Shown here in pieces: positions 9,553 to 20,344 of a stretch of 64,000 nucleotides of DNA. The DNA is from Ashinkailepas kermadecensis. Lineage: Eukaryota; Arthropoda; Thecostraca; Neolepadidae. Location of the stretch: NCBI GenBank assembly GCA_034440615.1, contig JAOTOM010004738.1, positions 310,001 to 374,000 of the forward strand, given 5' to 3'. Numbering within the stretch: position 1 is the stretch's first letter; each line of letters begins with the position of its first letter. The position numbers and the translations under genes are program-made. The notes beneath the pieces were generated by a model. That model was given only the letters and a program-made list of their open reading frames with translations. It was not told where the DNA came from and searched no databases.

Positions 9553-10395
9553 GAGTCAGCGTCTCTGTGCCAATGGCCGGCCGACTGCCCCTCATGACTT
9601 CCGCCAGGTGTGGCAGATCATGGGCCGCCAGTACGGCCGCCAGTCAGTGATGTGTGGAGGCCCTCAGCGTCTCTGTGCCAATGGCCGGCCGACTGCCCCT
9701 CATGACTTCCGCCAGGTGTGGCAGGTCATGGGGTACGGCCGCCAGTCAGTGATGTGTGGAGGCCCTCAGCGTCTCTGTGCCAATGGCCGGCCGACTGCCC
9801 CTCATGACTTCCGCCAGGTGTGGCAGGTCATGGGGTACGGCCGCCAGTCAGTGATGTGTGGAGGCCCTCAGCGTCTCTGTGCCAATGGCCGGCCGACTGC
9901 CCCTCATGACTTCCGCCAGGTGTGGCAGGTCATGGGCCGCCAGTACGGCCACCAGTCAGTGATGTGTGGAGGCCCTCAGCGTCTATGTGCCAATGGCCGG
10001 CCGACTGCCCCTCATGACTTCCGCCAGGTGTGGCAGGTCATGGGGTACGGCCGCCAGTCAGTGATGTGTGGAGGCCGTCAGCGTCTCTGTGCCAATGGCC
10101 GGCCGACTGCCCCTCATGACTTCCGCCAGGTGTGGCAGGTCATGGGGTACGGCCGCCAGTCAGTGATGTGTGGAGGCCGTCAGCGTCTCTGTGCCAATGG
10201 CCGGCCGACTGCCCCTCATGACTTCCGCCAGGTGTGGCAGGTCATGGGGTACGGCCGCCAGTCAGTGATGTGTGGAGGCCCTCAGCGTCTGTGTGCAGAT
10301 GGCCGGCCGACTGCCCCTCATGACTTCCGCCAGGTGTGGCAGGTCATGGGCCGCCAGTACGGCCGCCAGTCAGTGATGTGTGGAGGCCGTCAGCG
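9553..10395 (+). repeat. 102/108-bp intronic minisatellite
   Basis: Eight near-identical units begin CAGCGTCTCTGTGCCAATGG. Short units are 102 bases and long ones 108, with an extra six bases in the CCGCCAGTACGG stretch. Both lengths are multiples of three, so a forward frame stays open throughout and would give a roughly 34-residue repeat. It lies between exons E and F, which join directly in frame, so the open frame is judged an artefact. Confidence 0.9.
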
Positions 10396-11872
10396 CTCAG
10401 GAGTCGCTGAGGAGTTGTCGACGAGGGCGGACTGTCACGCTGCTCTGGGCCGAGTCACTGAATGTACGTGGCCAGCTGGGCAAGCGCCCGGCTGCCGCCC
10501 TTTGCTATTCGAAAGTCCAATTAATAACGGCCAATTAGCAGCAATATTTTCCAACAAAGTGTCTGCGATCCAGACGAGGTTTCCCTAGACTATCACTCAA
10601 GCTACAAGAGGTTCTGGGGCTCCCAGTTTGAGCACGTCGTCACTACACGTGTGCGCACCTCCGGACAGTAGACTCGTCGCCAGCTGTACGTGTCTACTTG
10701 TTGCCAGCAGCCTGCTGTACCAGCCCGCACACTGGTGCGGGTGGTGTGTGTGGGCTCGCTTCCTGTTGCACCTGTCAAATGCCAACAGACGACAAAACAC
10801 CGACACCGATTAGAGCATCAGATGTGTTAACAGCTGACTAGCTATGCTGTACACTTATCGCCTAGTTTGGAGATGAGCATCACCGACAGTGCATGCGGTT
10901 CGTGAAGTTCGTTTTCACCGAGAACCTCTAAAGTCATTACCTGTCATTAACAAGCAAACAAAAAAAAACTACCTTGGCGAGCAACAGGCCAGGGGACTGG
11001 GAAGCACGATGTGGGAGAAATGCAACACAGTGTCGCCATAGACAATCATGAACCCTGCATCTGTTCTTAAGTAGCCCGAGAAAGTGCCGCGCATCGAATC
11101 GCTCCGATCCCGCCTGCACATGCTGGCGTCAGATGAGTCGGGTTCTATGACGAGGTTCCTGCCGCATGCAGCCGATGTCAGCAGCAGGCAGTCTGTTTCT
11201 GAATGTCGACTGTGCTGGTGGTCGCGAGCTCATCTTGGCTCTGGCGTCACGCGCCATCCTCCTCAGCTCACCCGGGACCACGCTGACGTTTCCTCAGACA
11301 ATATATCCGCTGTTGCCGTAGTCCTGTTCAGCAGGCATTTGTCACCATGTACGGACTGGGGTTTCGGGTCTGTTTTTAACCATGGCCGGTCATAACCGTA
11401 AAGCATTTGCTTGAAACTAACTCATTCCATTTCATATCACGCCATTTTAATCTATGTTGAGAAATACCTTGTCAACCTGTTTTCTTAAACTTGCATTGCT
11501 CTCAAATCACATTGTCCTCCCGGGTGTCATTCCAGCAGCGATTTCAGTGTGTTTTGCGGGCAGACAGGTGGCGGCCTTTATTTTCGAGGATGGGAACGTC
11601 TCTCTAGAAACAGTCGGCTGTACTGTACTGTTGTGTGTTGTTGATGCCCGGCCATTGTTCGCAACACATCAAGTGAGTACATCGGGTTTGAGTCAGGAAC
11701 GTGCCGCAATTTCGTCGGACGCATTTTGTAAGTACGAACGGACACACAACTGGTGCTGAATGACTTGCCTCGAATTACAGTGGCGTCGATGATAGTTCAC
11801 AATTGAATCACTGGTCGCATTGTCCTGCCAATCCGACCGTGAGGTTCCTGCTGACCCAGTGTGTTATTTCAG
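10396..11872. other. Intron E-F, second part
   Basis: No exon, RNA gene or transposon was recognised in about 1.5 kb. Confidence 0.5.
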
Positions 11873-12028
11873 TTGGGAGCCGAGTTCAACCGGGAGTGGC
11901 GGGGAGTTTGGGTGCTCACCATCCACTTGTGGACGACGCTGCTGCGCTCTCAGAAGCACTTCTTCATCGTGGACGCGCTGGACTTCGCCGCCGTTCACTG
12001 CGGCTCTCTCAGCGCCGCTATTGCCCAG
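11873..12028 (+). CDS. Nup188: Nup188 exon F
   Basis: Internal exon of 52 codons, phase 0 at both ends, with acceptor TGTTATTTCAG|TTGGGA and donor ATTGCCCAG|GTGAGC. It encodes LGAEFNREWRGVWVLTIHLW, then TTLLRSQKHFFIVDALDFAA, then VHCGSLSAAIAQ. The family carries a W..VYRLSMSLMEQLL-like helix followed by an EALDFVGVH motif. The VDALDFAAVH here is one of the best conserved landmarks in the window. The acceptor has a normal pyrimidine tract and no array. The donor is followed at once by a second, 24-bp-spaced copy (GCTCAG|GTGAGC). Confidence 0.88.
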
Positions 12029-12245
12029 GTGAGCCCGTCTGTTGCTCAGGTGAGCCCATCTGTTGTGACAGCCTGGTCTGTTGTCTGTTGTGAGTAATGC
12101 AGGGTCTGTTGCAACAGCCTGGGAGCCGTTCTGTTGCATAATCCAGGATCTGGCCTCTCGCCATAGCCCAAGAGATAGTCTGTTGCTGTAGCCCGATAGC
12201 TCTTCTGTTGCCATAGCCTGATGGCTCCTCTGTTTTGTCACTTGC
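12029..12245 (+). repeat. Short donor-derived repeat after exon F
   Basis: A 24-base duplication of the junction (GCCCAG|GTGAGCCC then GCTCAG|GTGAGCCC) is followed by looser ~34-base units ending in TCTGTTGCCATAGCC-like sequence. Confidence 0.7.
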
Positions 12246-12409
12246 AAGCCTACTTCAGCATCTGACGCGAAGCTGAATCGGATCTGATCTGCATGTTACG
12301 CGCAGTGGAACTGGTCTGCATTCGAGTGCAAGCCGGGCTGCGATGTTTCAGAGGCTCTCGTCACGGCTCGAGCTGATAGCCTGACGGGGGCACTGTTCAG
12401 CCGTTGATC

Positions 12410-14790
12410 GGCCGTGACCTGGTGGCAACGACTGTACCGGTCGGACCTCAGCCCACTCTGTGACGTGATCCCGTGTGACCGGCCGTGACCTGGTGGCAAT
12501 GACTGTACCGGTCGGACTGCAGCCCACTCTGTGACGTGACCCGGGTGATCGGCCGCGACCTGGTGACAATGACCCTGTACCGGTCGGACCTCAGCCCACT
12601 CTGTGACGTGACCCCGTGTGACCGACCATAACCTGGTGACAATGACCCTGTGTCGGCCGGACCTCAGCCCACTCCGTGACGTGACCCACATGTGACCGGC
12701 CGTGACCTGGTGACAATGACCCTGTTCCGGCCGGACCTCAGCCCACTCCGTGACGTGACCCACATGTGACCGGCGGTAACCTGGTGGCAATGACTGTACC
12801 GGCCGGACCTCAGCCCACTCCGTAACGTGACCCACATGTGGCCGGCCGTTACCTGGTGACAATGACCCTGTGCCGGCCGGACCTCAGCCCACTCCGTGAC
12901 GTGACCCACATGTGGCCGGCCGTGACCTGGTGACAATGACCCTGTTCCGGCCGGACCTCAGCCCACTCCGTGACGTGACCCACATGTGACCGGCCGTGAC
13001 CCGGTGGCAATGACTGTACCGGCCGGACCTCAGCCCACTCCGTAACGTAACCCACATGTGACCGGCCGTGACCTGGTGGCAATGACTGTACCGGCCGGAC
13101 CTCAGCCCACTCCGTGACGTGACCCACATGTGACCGGCGGTAACCTGGTGGCAATGACTGTACCGGCCGGACCTCAGCCCACTCCGTGACGTGACCCACA
13201 TGTGACCGGCCGTGACTTGGTGGCAATGACTGTACCGGCCGGACCTCAGCCCACTCCGTGACGTGACCCACATGTGACCGGCCGTGACCTGGTGGCAATG
13301 ACTGTACCGGCCGGACCTCAGCCCACTCCGTGACGTGACCCACATGTGACCGGCGGTAACCTGGTGGCAATGACTGTACCGGCCGGACCTCAGCCCACTC
13401 CGTGACGTGACCCACATGTGACCGACGGTAACCTGGTGGCAATGACTGTACCGGCCGGACCTCAGCCCACTCCGTGACGTAACCCACATGTGACCGACGG
13501 TAACCTGGTGGCAATGACTGTACCGGCCGGACCTCAGCCCACCCCGTGACGTGACCCACATGTGACCGGCCGTGACCTGGTGGCAATGACTGTACCGGCC
13601 GGACCTCAGCCCCACTCCGTGACGTGACCCACATGTGACCGGCCGTGACCTGGTGGCAATGACTGTACCGGCCGGACCTCAGCCCACTCCGTGACGTAAC
13701 CCACATGTGACCGACGGTAACCTGGTGGCAATGACTGTACCGGCCGGACCTCAGCCCACCCCGTGACGTGACCCACATGTGACCGGCCGTGACCTGGTGG
13801 CAATGACTGTACCGGCCGGACCTCAGCCCACTCCGTGACGTGACCCACATGTGACCGACGGTAACCTGGTGGCAATGACTGTACCGGCCGGACCTCAGCC
13901 CACTCCGTAACGTGACCCACATGTGACCGACGGTAACCTGGTGGCAATGACTGTACCGGCCGGACCTCAGCCCACTCCGTGACGTGACCCACATGTGACC
14001 GACGGTAACCTGGTGGCAATGACTGTACCGGCCGGACCTCAGCCCACTCCGTGACGTGACCCACATGTGACCGACGGTAACCTGGTGGCAATGACTGTAC
14101 CGGCCGGACCTCAGCCCACTCCGTGACGTGACCCACATGTGACCGGCCGTGACCTGGTGGCAATGACTGTACCGGCCGGACCTCAGCCCACTCCGTGACG
14201 TGACCCACATGTGACCGTCCGTGACCTGGTGGCAATGACTGTACCGGCCGGACCTCAGCCCACTCCGTGACGTGACCCACATGTGACCGGCCGTGACCTG
14301 GTGGCAATGACTGTACCGGCCGGACCTCAGCCCACTCCGTGACGTGACCCACATGTGACCGGCCGTGACCTGGTGGCAATGACTGTACCGGCCGGACCTC
14401 AGCCCACTCCGTGACGTGACCCACATGTGACCGGCCGTGACCTGGTGGCAATGACTGTACCGGCCGGACCTCAGCCCACTCCGTGACGTGACCCACATGT
14501 GACCGACGGTAACCTGGTGGCAATGACTGTACCGGCCGGACCTCAGCCCACCCCGTGACGTGACCCACATGTGACCGGCCGTGACCTGGTGGCAATGACT
14601 ACCGGCCGGACCTCAGCCCACTCCGTGACGTGACCCACATGTGACCGGCCGTGACCTGGTGGCAATGACTGTACCGGCCGGACCTCAGCCCACTCCGTGA
14701 CGTGACCCACATGTGACCGGCCGTGACCTGGTGGCAATGACTGTACCGGCCGGACCTCAGCCCACCCCGTGACGTAACCCACATGTGACC
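12410..14790. repeat. 72-bp minisatellite, ~33 copies, before exon G
   Basis: A long array of a 72-base unit is present (CCGGCCGTGACCTGGTGGCA, then ATGACTGTACCGGCCGGACC, then TCAGCCCACTCCGTGACG, then a CCCACATGTGA end). The copies at the left edge are more diverged and include 73-74-base variants; the middle is highly homogeneous. The array stops 5 bases before exon G, whose acceptor is the CAG of ACCGGCAG. Since 72 is divisible by three, several reverse-strand frames remain open for hundreds of codons; these are artefacts. Confidence 0.95.
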
Positions 14791-14795
14791 GGCAG

Positions 14796-14921
14796 CTGCG
14801 CTCCAGTCTGCTGGCGCCCGACCTGGAGGAGACGGAGGCCGTAGTCAGCTTCCTTGCCACGCTGGTCACGTACAGCACAAAGTGGAAGCAGCAGCACCGG
14901 CACTCGTTCGACACGCTTCTG
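14796..14921 (+). CDS. Nup188: Nup188 exon G
   Basis: Internal exon of 42 codons, phase 0 at both ends, with acceptor TGTGACCGGCAG|CTGCGC and donor ACGCTTCTG|GTATGC. It encodes LRSSLLAPDLEETEAVVSFL, then ATLVTYSTKWKQQHRHSFDT, then LL. The family has a CLEEADHTVGFLLQLSxFMK-like stretch followed by W.fHLPQLM, and the order and spacing match closely, including the acidic pair before the helix and the W ten residues later. Its pyrimidine tract is poor because the 72-bp array supplies the upstream intron. The exon was invisible as an open frame because it is short, but splice phase and similarity support it well. Confidence 0.87.
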
Positions 14922-15690
14922 GTATGCGTACGGCGACCTCCGCCTCACCGCATCGGACTGGCACGGTGTCCCTGACACGGTGTCGGTCCCCTGTACTGGT
15001 GTTGGTCCTATCCCGTTTTGGTGTTGGTTCCACGCTGTCCTGGTGTCGGTCGTCCTCTCTCCTGCATTGACCCCCTGTTCTGTCCTGGTGTTGGTCCTAC
15101 CCTGTCTTGATGCTGGTACCCTGTCCTGGTGTTGGTCCCACCCCGTCCTGGTGTTGGTCCCACTTCTGTCGTGGTGTTGATCCCACTCCTGTCCTGATGT
15201 TGGTCCCATCCGTGCCCTGGTGTTGATCCCACCCTGTTCTGGCCTTGGTGCCACTCGTCTCCTGTGTTGGTATTGGTCCTCACTCTTGTCCTGGTGTTGG
15301 TCCCATCCGTGTCGTGGTGTTGGTGCCATCCCTGTCCTGGTGTTGGTCCCACTTCTGTCGTGGTGTTGATCCCACTCCTGTCCTGATGTTGGTCCCATCC
15401 GTGCCCTGGTGTTGATCCCACCCTGTTCTGGCCTTGGTGCCACTCCTGTGTTGGTATTGGTCCTCACTCCTGTCCTGGTGTTGGTCCCATCCGTGTCGTG
15501 GTGTTGGTGCCATCCCTGTCCTGGTGTTGGTTCAATCCTGCCTTGTTATTGGTCTTATCATGCCCTGGCGTTGGATTGGTCATACCCTATGTCGGTGTTG
15601 GTTCTACTTCTGTCCTTGTGCTGCTTCCACTCCTGTCCTCTTATGAACCTACTTCTGTGTTGCCCTCTTCCATTCGTCCACTGATGCTCG
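14922..15690 (+). repeat. GTCCTGGTGTTGGTCCC-type array after exon G
   Basis: Degenerate ~20-22-base units are built on CCTGTCCTGGTGTTGGTCCC. A higher-order duplication of roughly 190 bases is visible (15140-15290 compared with 15330-15480). Resemblance to the exon G donor is weak, so it is not counted as junction-derived. Confidence 0.8.
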
Positions 15691-16195
15691 TCTCCACCCT
15701 TGGCGTTGTACCTCCGCCCATCGGTCTCAGTACCGCCGGCCGTGTCGTCTGCAGCGTGTTCTAGGACGTACAGCGCTGCCGCAGTCGTAATGGGATAACT
15801 CGTCCAGCCACGGGTGTCGTGTCGCCTGCCACATACAGTGGAGGAGGGCGTCAAATGACCGTGTAGTCGGCGCGCCCCGAAGCCAAATAATCAGTCAAAG
15901 CGGAGAGGTTGTTAACGTGCAGCTCGAAGTTCATCACGCCGGATGAGGTTTTCAGCTGGACACGTACCTAAACACGGTGTTGCTCGCCGCCGCTATTTTC
16001 AGTAATATTCAAGTAGTGATGCAAAGACAAGTTGGTTACTGTACGAAATAGTACCAGCACGGTGTCGGGTGCTGTGCAGAGCTTGCAACTCTCACTCGAT
16101 ACCACGGGCATCGTTGAGCCGCGTGTCTGAATCCTCTGTCTCTCCAGACTGCTGTCAGAGAACGTCTATGGTAGAGAGGTTGTGTGGTGATGTGT
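15691..16195. other. Intron G-H, unique part
   Basis: No exon or transposon was recognised. Confidence 0.5.
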
Positions 16196-16760
16196 CGGCA
16201 GCGTTTGCTACAGATGTAGCTGTCGGACTGTGTCGGCATCTGTTTCTGGAACGTGTGTCGGCGGCTCCTGTTACAGACGTGGCTGTCGGGTTGTGTCGGC
16301 ATCTGTTTCTGGAACGTGTGTCGGCGGGTCCTGTTACAGACGTGGCTGTCAGTTTGTGTCGGCATCTGTTTCTGGAACGTGTGTCGGCGGCTCCTGTTAC
16401 AGACGTGGCTGTCAGGCTGTGTCGGCATCTGTTTCTGGTACGTGTGTCGGCGGCTCCTGTTACAGACGTGGCTGTCTGGTTGTGTCGGCATCTGTTTCTG
16501 GAACGTGTGTCGGCGGCTCCTGTTACAGACGTGGCTGTCAGGCTGTGTCGGCATCTGTTTCTGGTACGTGTGTCGGCGGCTCCTGTTACAGACGTAGCTG
16601 TCTGGTTGTGTCGGCATCTGTTTCTGGAACGTGTGTCGGCGGCTCCTGTTACAGACGTGGCTGTCGGGTTGTGTCGGCATCTGTTTCTGGAACGTGTGTC
16701 GGCGGCTCCTGTTACAGACGTGGCTGTCGGGCTGTGTCGGCATCTGTTTCTGGTACGTGT
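16196..16760 (+). repeat. 63-bp acceptor-derived minisatellite before exon H
   Basis: Nine copies of a 63-base unit are present, each with GGCTCCTGTTACAG|ACGTGG, the exon H acceptor and start, followed by CTGTCGGGCTGTGTCGGCAT and CTGTTTCTGG. The last copy is the exon itself. Since 63 is divisible by three, the copy starting at 16655 is open and in frame with exon H. The copy at 16592 has a TAG instead of TGG at its second codon. Confidence 0.92.
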
Positions 16761-16902
16761 GGCGGCCGACTATCGTGGCGCTGCTTCTGGAGCGTTCACA
16801 CACAATGGCCGGCCGGGAGGAGCTCAAGAGGGTGCGACGACTCAGCAGTACCGACCCAGAGCCGGAGAGGGCACCTCCACAGGTCACCCGCGTCCAGAAC
16901 AG
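16718..16902 (+). CDS. Nup188: Nup188 exon H
   Basis: Internal exon of 185 bases (phase 0 in, phase 2 out), with acceptor CCTGTTACAG|ACGTGG and donor GTCCAGAACAG|GTCAGT. It encodes TWLSGCVGICFWYVWRPTIV, then ALLLERSHTMAGREELKRVR, then a polar linker with PEPERAPPQ. The family has a sulphur- and leucine-rich helix (a LGYLCQA-like segment), a srkmL-like helix and then a disordered polar linker. An earlier donor at CCTCCACAG|GTCACC would leave phase 0 and break the frame with exon I, so it was rejected. The similarity is looser than in exons F, G or I. Which of the last array copies supplies the real start is not certain. Confidence 0.68.
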
Positions 16903-17300
16903 GTCAGTTGACGGGTCAGCGTGGTACAGAACAGGGGAGCGAGGCAAATGACAGGGCACCCGCGTCCAGAACAGGTCAGTGGACGGGTCAACCTGGTGCA
17001 GAACAGGGAAGCGAGGTACATGACGGTCACCCGCATCTAGAACAGGTCAGTGGACGGGTCAGCATGGTACAGCACAGGGAAGCGAGGTACATGGCAGGTC
17101 ACCCACTTACAGAACAAGTCAGTGAGTGGGCTAGCCTGTTACAGAACAGGGAAGCGAGGTACATGACAGGTTACCCGCGTCCAAAACAAGTCGGTGGTTG
17201 GGTCAGCATGTTACAGAACATGGAAGCGAGGTACATGACAGGTCACCCGCGTCCAGAATAGGCCAGTGGGTGGGTCAGTCTGGTGCATAAACACAGCCGG
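16884..17300 (+). repeat. ~60-70-bp donor-derived minisatellite after exon H
   Basis: About six units contain CACCCGCGTCCAGAACAG|GTCAGTGGACGG, repeating the exon H end and donor, then CAGAACAGGGAAGCGAGGTA and CATGACAG. The extra CAGAACAGG inside each unit gives a second donor-like motif. Confidence 0.88.
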
Positions 17301-17551
17301 GTATAGGGCTGGCCACACGTGCCTGGACAGGTCAGTGCTGGGTAATGGGTGTCCAGAACAAGGCAGGGTGGGATAAGCCAGGTCACCACTTTGTCCCAGA
17401 AAGGATTGGTGGCCAGGTGCAGGCACTTCGCTGGTGAACGGCAGGTTTTCAGAGCATAAGCATCTATCCCTGTCCGATTAATACTGGGTATTCAGACTCT
17501 GTTCCCACGCAGTCTGAGAGGTCTGGTTTGGCGTTATTTCTGCTCCCTTAC
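17301..17551. other. Intron H-I, unique part
   Basis: Nothing recognised apart from decayed array copies at the left edge. Confidence 0.5.
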
Positions 17552-17565
17552 AAACTACGAAATTA

Positions 17566-17726
17566 GGGGGACGAGTGGTCTAGGGGTAAGATGCTCGTCT
17601 CACAATCGAAAGGTTGTAGGTTAGAGTCTCACCTGTCGCTACTCTTCGCCCGCGACCAATCGGCGTGAGAGATTGGCGACGCTACATGACTCAACGGTCG
17701 ACGTGTCGTAAAACCAATAACCAACC
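17566..17726 (+). mobile_element. tRNA-derived SINE, copy 1
   Basis: About 161 bases. The head has pol III A-box TGGTCTAGGGG and B-box-like GGTTAGAGTCTC; other copies have GGTTCGAGTCTC. The body contains CGCCCGCGACCAATCGGCGT and the 3' end AACCAATAACCAACC. The 14-base duplication AAACTACGAAATTA flanks it at 17552-17565 and 17727-17740. The head looks tRNA-Val-like (CTCACAA in the anticodon-loop position), which is uncertain. Confidence 0.9.
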
Positions 17727-17884
17727 AAACTACGAAATTAATTCCCTATGTGATCCAGCTGAGACGCTCGATTCCATCCTCAATCCGATCAACGTTTAGC
17801 AGGACTCGGAGTTGAGCAACACTGGTGAGCCGATTCCGATGAAGTCCGGCTGCCGAATTCCAATTGTAATTCGTTCGTGTTCAG

Positions 17885-18273
17885 GGTACGAGTAGTCTAG
17901 GGGTAAGTTTCCCGGCTCACAATCGAAAGATTGTGGGTTCGAGTCTCACCTGTCGCTACTCTTCGCCCGCGACCAATCGGCGTGAGAGATTGGCGACGCT
18001 ACATGACTCAACGGTCGACATGTCGTAGAAACCAATAACCACCACCCAACTTTACGGAAAAAAGCGTCTGGAACCGCAACTGATGTTCCGACTGCAAATG
18101 ATCAGTTTTTTTAAACAGTTGGGAGCTTTCTGTGCGATACCTCATGTGAAAGTGAGGAATAGCAAATCATGCCACAGCATTGCCACGGGCTTCCAGTTGT
18201 GGGTGGCGGCCCACTCATCTAGCCACATCTACATGACGCAATGGTCGACGTGTCGTAAAACCAATAACCACCA
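17885..18273 (+). mobile_element. Composite (dimer-like) SINE, 389 bp
   Basis: It starts with a full SINE head and body like copy 1, then about 160 bases of unrelated sequence, then a second SINE 3' end (CTACATGACGCAATGGTCGA and onward). One pair of 14-base duplications, TCGTTCGTGTTCAG, flanks the whole at 17871-17884 and 18274-18287, implying a single insertion. Confidence 0.8.
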
Positions 18274-18287
18274 TCGTTCGTGTTCAG

Positions 18288-20127
18288 ATCTGATATAGGC
18301 GAACAACAATCAGCTTCCGGCGCAAATCCCAGCTGGACTGTGAACGAAGCCGATATTTGTTGGGTGTAGATGGTGTGCCATCAGGCTCTTTGGCTGGTCG
18401 TCCCGGCACATAGCAGGTCACAGAACACGTCACACGCTATGTCATGTAACAATCTGGTAGACGTGCACACAGAGCTGGTCACACGGACACAGGACAAGTC
18501 GGCAGCTATGTACACAACGGTCTCATGTGATGCAAGTCAAGCTCGAAACTGTTCCGGACATCTCGCCGAAACCGATTAATCTCGTCCGCGCAACGACAGC
18601 CGTTGAGCGTGTATTTTGGCTGGCTTTGTTGTGCTCGGTGGACGTGGCACACACGAGGCAGACATTACTGCGGACGTCGGTCCGGTTGCTTTATGGCAGA
18701 CACCGATGTGCAGTGTTCTCACTGGCAGGTCGGTTGGGTGTGGCCTGATGCTAACTTCCGGTACCAGCGATCTGTGATTACGAGCGCGACACTAATCAAA
18801 ATAGTGGTGTTGCCGTGTAACACCACTATTCCATCCCCATCCGCTCTAGTGAGCCCCCGAACGTGCATGTACCCCTCGAGAACTGCGCAGTACACTAATT
18901 GTCTTTTGAAACAGGGAAGAGGTCAACACACTTTCAGAATGCATTAGAGCCTTTTCCATTGGTGGCGACTCTTATGCATTTGTCACTATTGTTCTCAATG
19001 GAACACTGGCGTACGCTTTCCACCTAGTAAATATGACATTCTAGCTCTGCATACCGGGGCAGTGAGTGATCGTGGCAGCATTTCAAGTTATCGCGAAATG
19101 GCTGCCGGGCTTTTTTGGCTCTCTAGTTACGCTTTGTGCTCGTTAGCTCGTTTGTGTCGACGCATGGACGTCCTTTCTGACAGCGCAGTTTCGTTAAACA
19201 ATCGGGCAAGTCATCATTTCGTCAGCGAAAAAGTTCGGGTAGTTTTAATTTCTCTGAAACAATTTGCAAGTTCAGCGGCGGACTAAAAGCAGGCCGCGGA
19301 CTATGCCTGTTAGAACTGTTTGTCTTTGCCCGATGAGCGGATGGTGATTGTGAAAGGGCGTGAACGATGCAGCACTCCTGGCTAAAATGTGGTTCCATCG
19401 TTTCGTGCTCCCAACATTAATTGCATTTTTCTTGCCGTTGGGAAATGAAAAGGAATGACGCGGCCGCTAAAGTCTCGGAAATTAGGAGGCATAGGGCCGC
19501 CGTGTTCCGAGGAAAGTTCTTTTTTCAGTGACCAATGCCTTCGAGCCGTGTGATAGATGATATGTGACCCTCTGAACCGTTTTTTAATATGTTGGATGGG
19601 CGGGCTCACCATCTACATCATGGCATGTGCGAAACCTAGTGTTTGACGTGATCTTGGAAGTGTGCAGCTCCATGGCATTGCAACAGTTCATTAAAGTATA
19701 ACATTATAATTGCGCAATATAGCAATGCAGCTGCCAAGTGGAATACATCATTCGAATTGCACATGCCGGCTTGCGTGCATTTTCATATGCTGGATGATTT
19801 GGATTTGTCACAATTGGGCGTTGTTTCCCTGAGTGAAGAAATCTACTCACGAACGGACACTTGAACCCCCATCCACCTGAAGAATGAAGAAACAGCGACT
19901 GATGTAAACAGTAAAATCATGTAAGCATGACAGTGAAACGAAGGTGTAATGTACGCAATGCCCCATGACGTCATTCTGTCGCATGTGCTGAATGGGGTGG
20001 TGGACGTCTCACATGCTATGGCTGTGGTCGATTAATTCATAATTGTATGAATATTATACATCACGAATTATATTGAATTATTCATTTTTATTGCATTATT
20101 GTAGCCCACCCGCCTGTCCTGCCGCAG
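18288..20127. other. Intron H-I, unique part
   Basis: About 1.8 kb without a recognised exon, RNA or element. It becomes AT-rich from 19,600 toward the exon I acceptor. Confidence 0.5.
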
Positions 20128-20344
20128 ACTAGTTCGTCTATCGTCCGTGTGCCTGGTGGCGCTTCAGGCGCTGTCGCCGCCGCTGCCGACGCTGCTGACC
20201 CAGGACGGCCTTGACCTGAGTCAGTGGGAGCTGCTGGTGGACGCCAGCATCGCCTCGCCCACGCTGGACCAGCCGGACGCGCCCCACCTGACCTATGGCA
20301 CTCTGCTGGCCGGCGTCAGCGTCTGCGTCCGCCCGCTGGCCAGG
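20128..20344 (+). CDS. Nup188: Nup188 exon I
   Basis: Internal exon of 217 bases (phase 2 in, phase 0 out), with acceptor CCTGCCGCAG|ACTAGT and donor CTGGCCAGG|GTGAGA. Its first base completes an Arg codon begun in exon H. It encodes LVRLSSVCLVALQALSPPLP, then TLLTQDGLDLSQWELLVDAS, then IASPTLDQPDAPHLTYGTLL, then AGVSVCVRPLAR. The family has a LLKILSKTLAALR-like helix, a DLAEYNFLFALSFTTPTFD-like stretch and a FGTLLATVNVAL motif, all in this order. With exon F this is the strongest similarity in the gene. There is no array on the acceptor side. Confidence 0.88.

Noticed and set aside
9482..10588. 368-codon forward frame with 34-residue repeats
   Set aside because: It is generated by the 102/108-bp array; exons E and F join in frame without it.
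12849..14570. 573-codon reverse-strand open frame
   Set aside because: It is a 24-residue repeat produced by a 72-bp intronic minisatellite; the length is divisible by three, so no stops arise. It lies wholly between exons F and G.
16878..16884. Alternative exon H donor CCACAG|GTCACC
   Set aside because: It would leave phase 0 and put exon I out of its conserved frame.
16036..16959. 307-codon reverse frame over the exon H array
   Set aside because: Antisense shadow of a 63-bp array and exon H.
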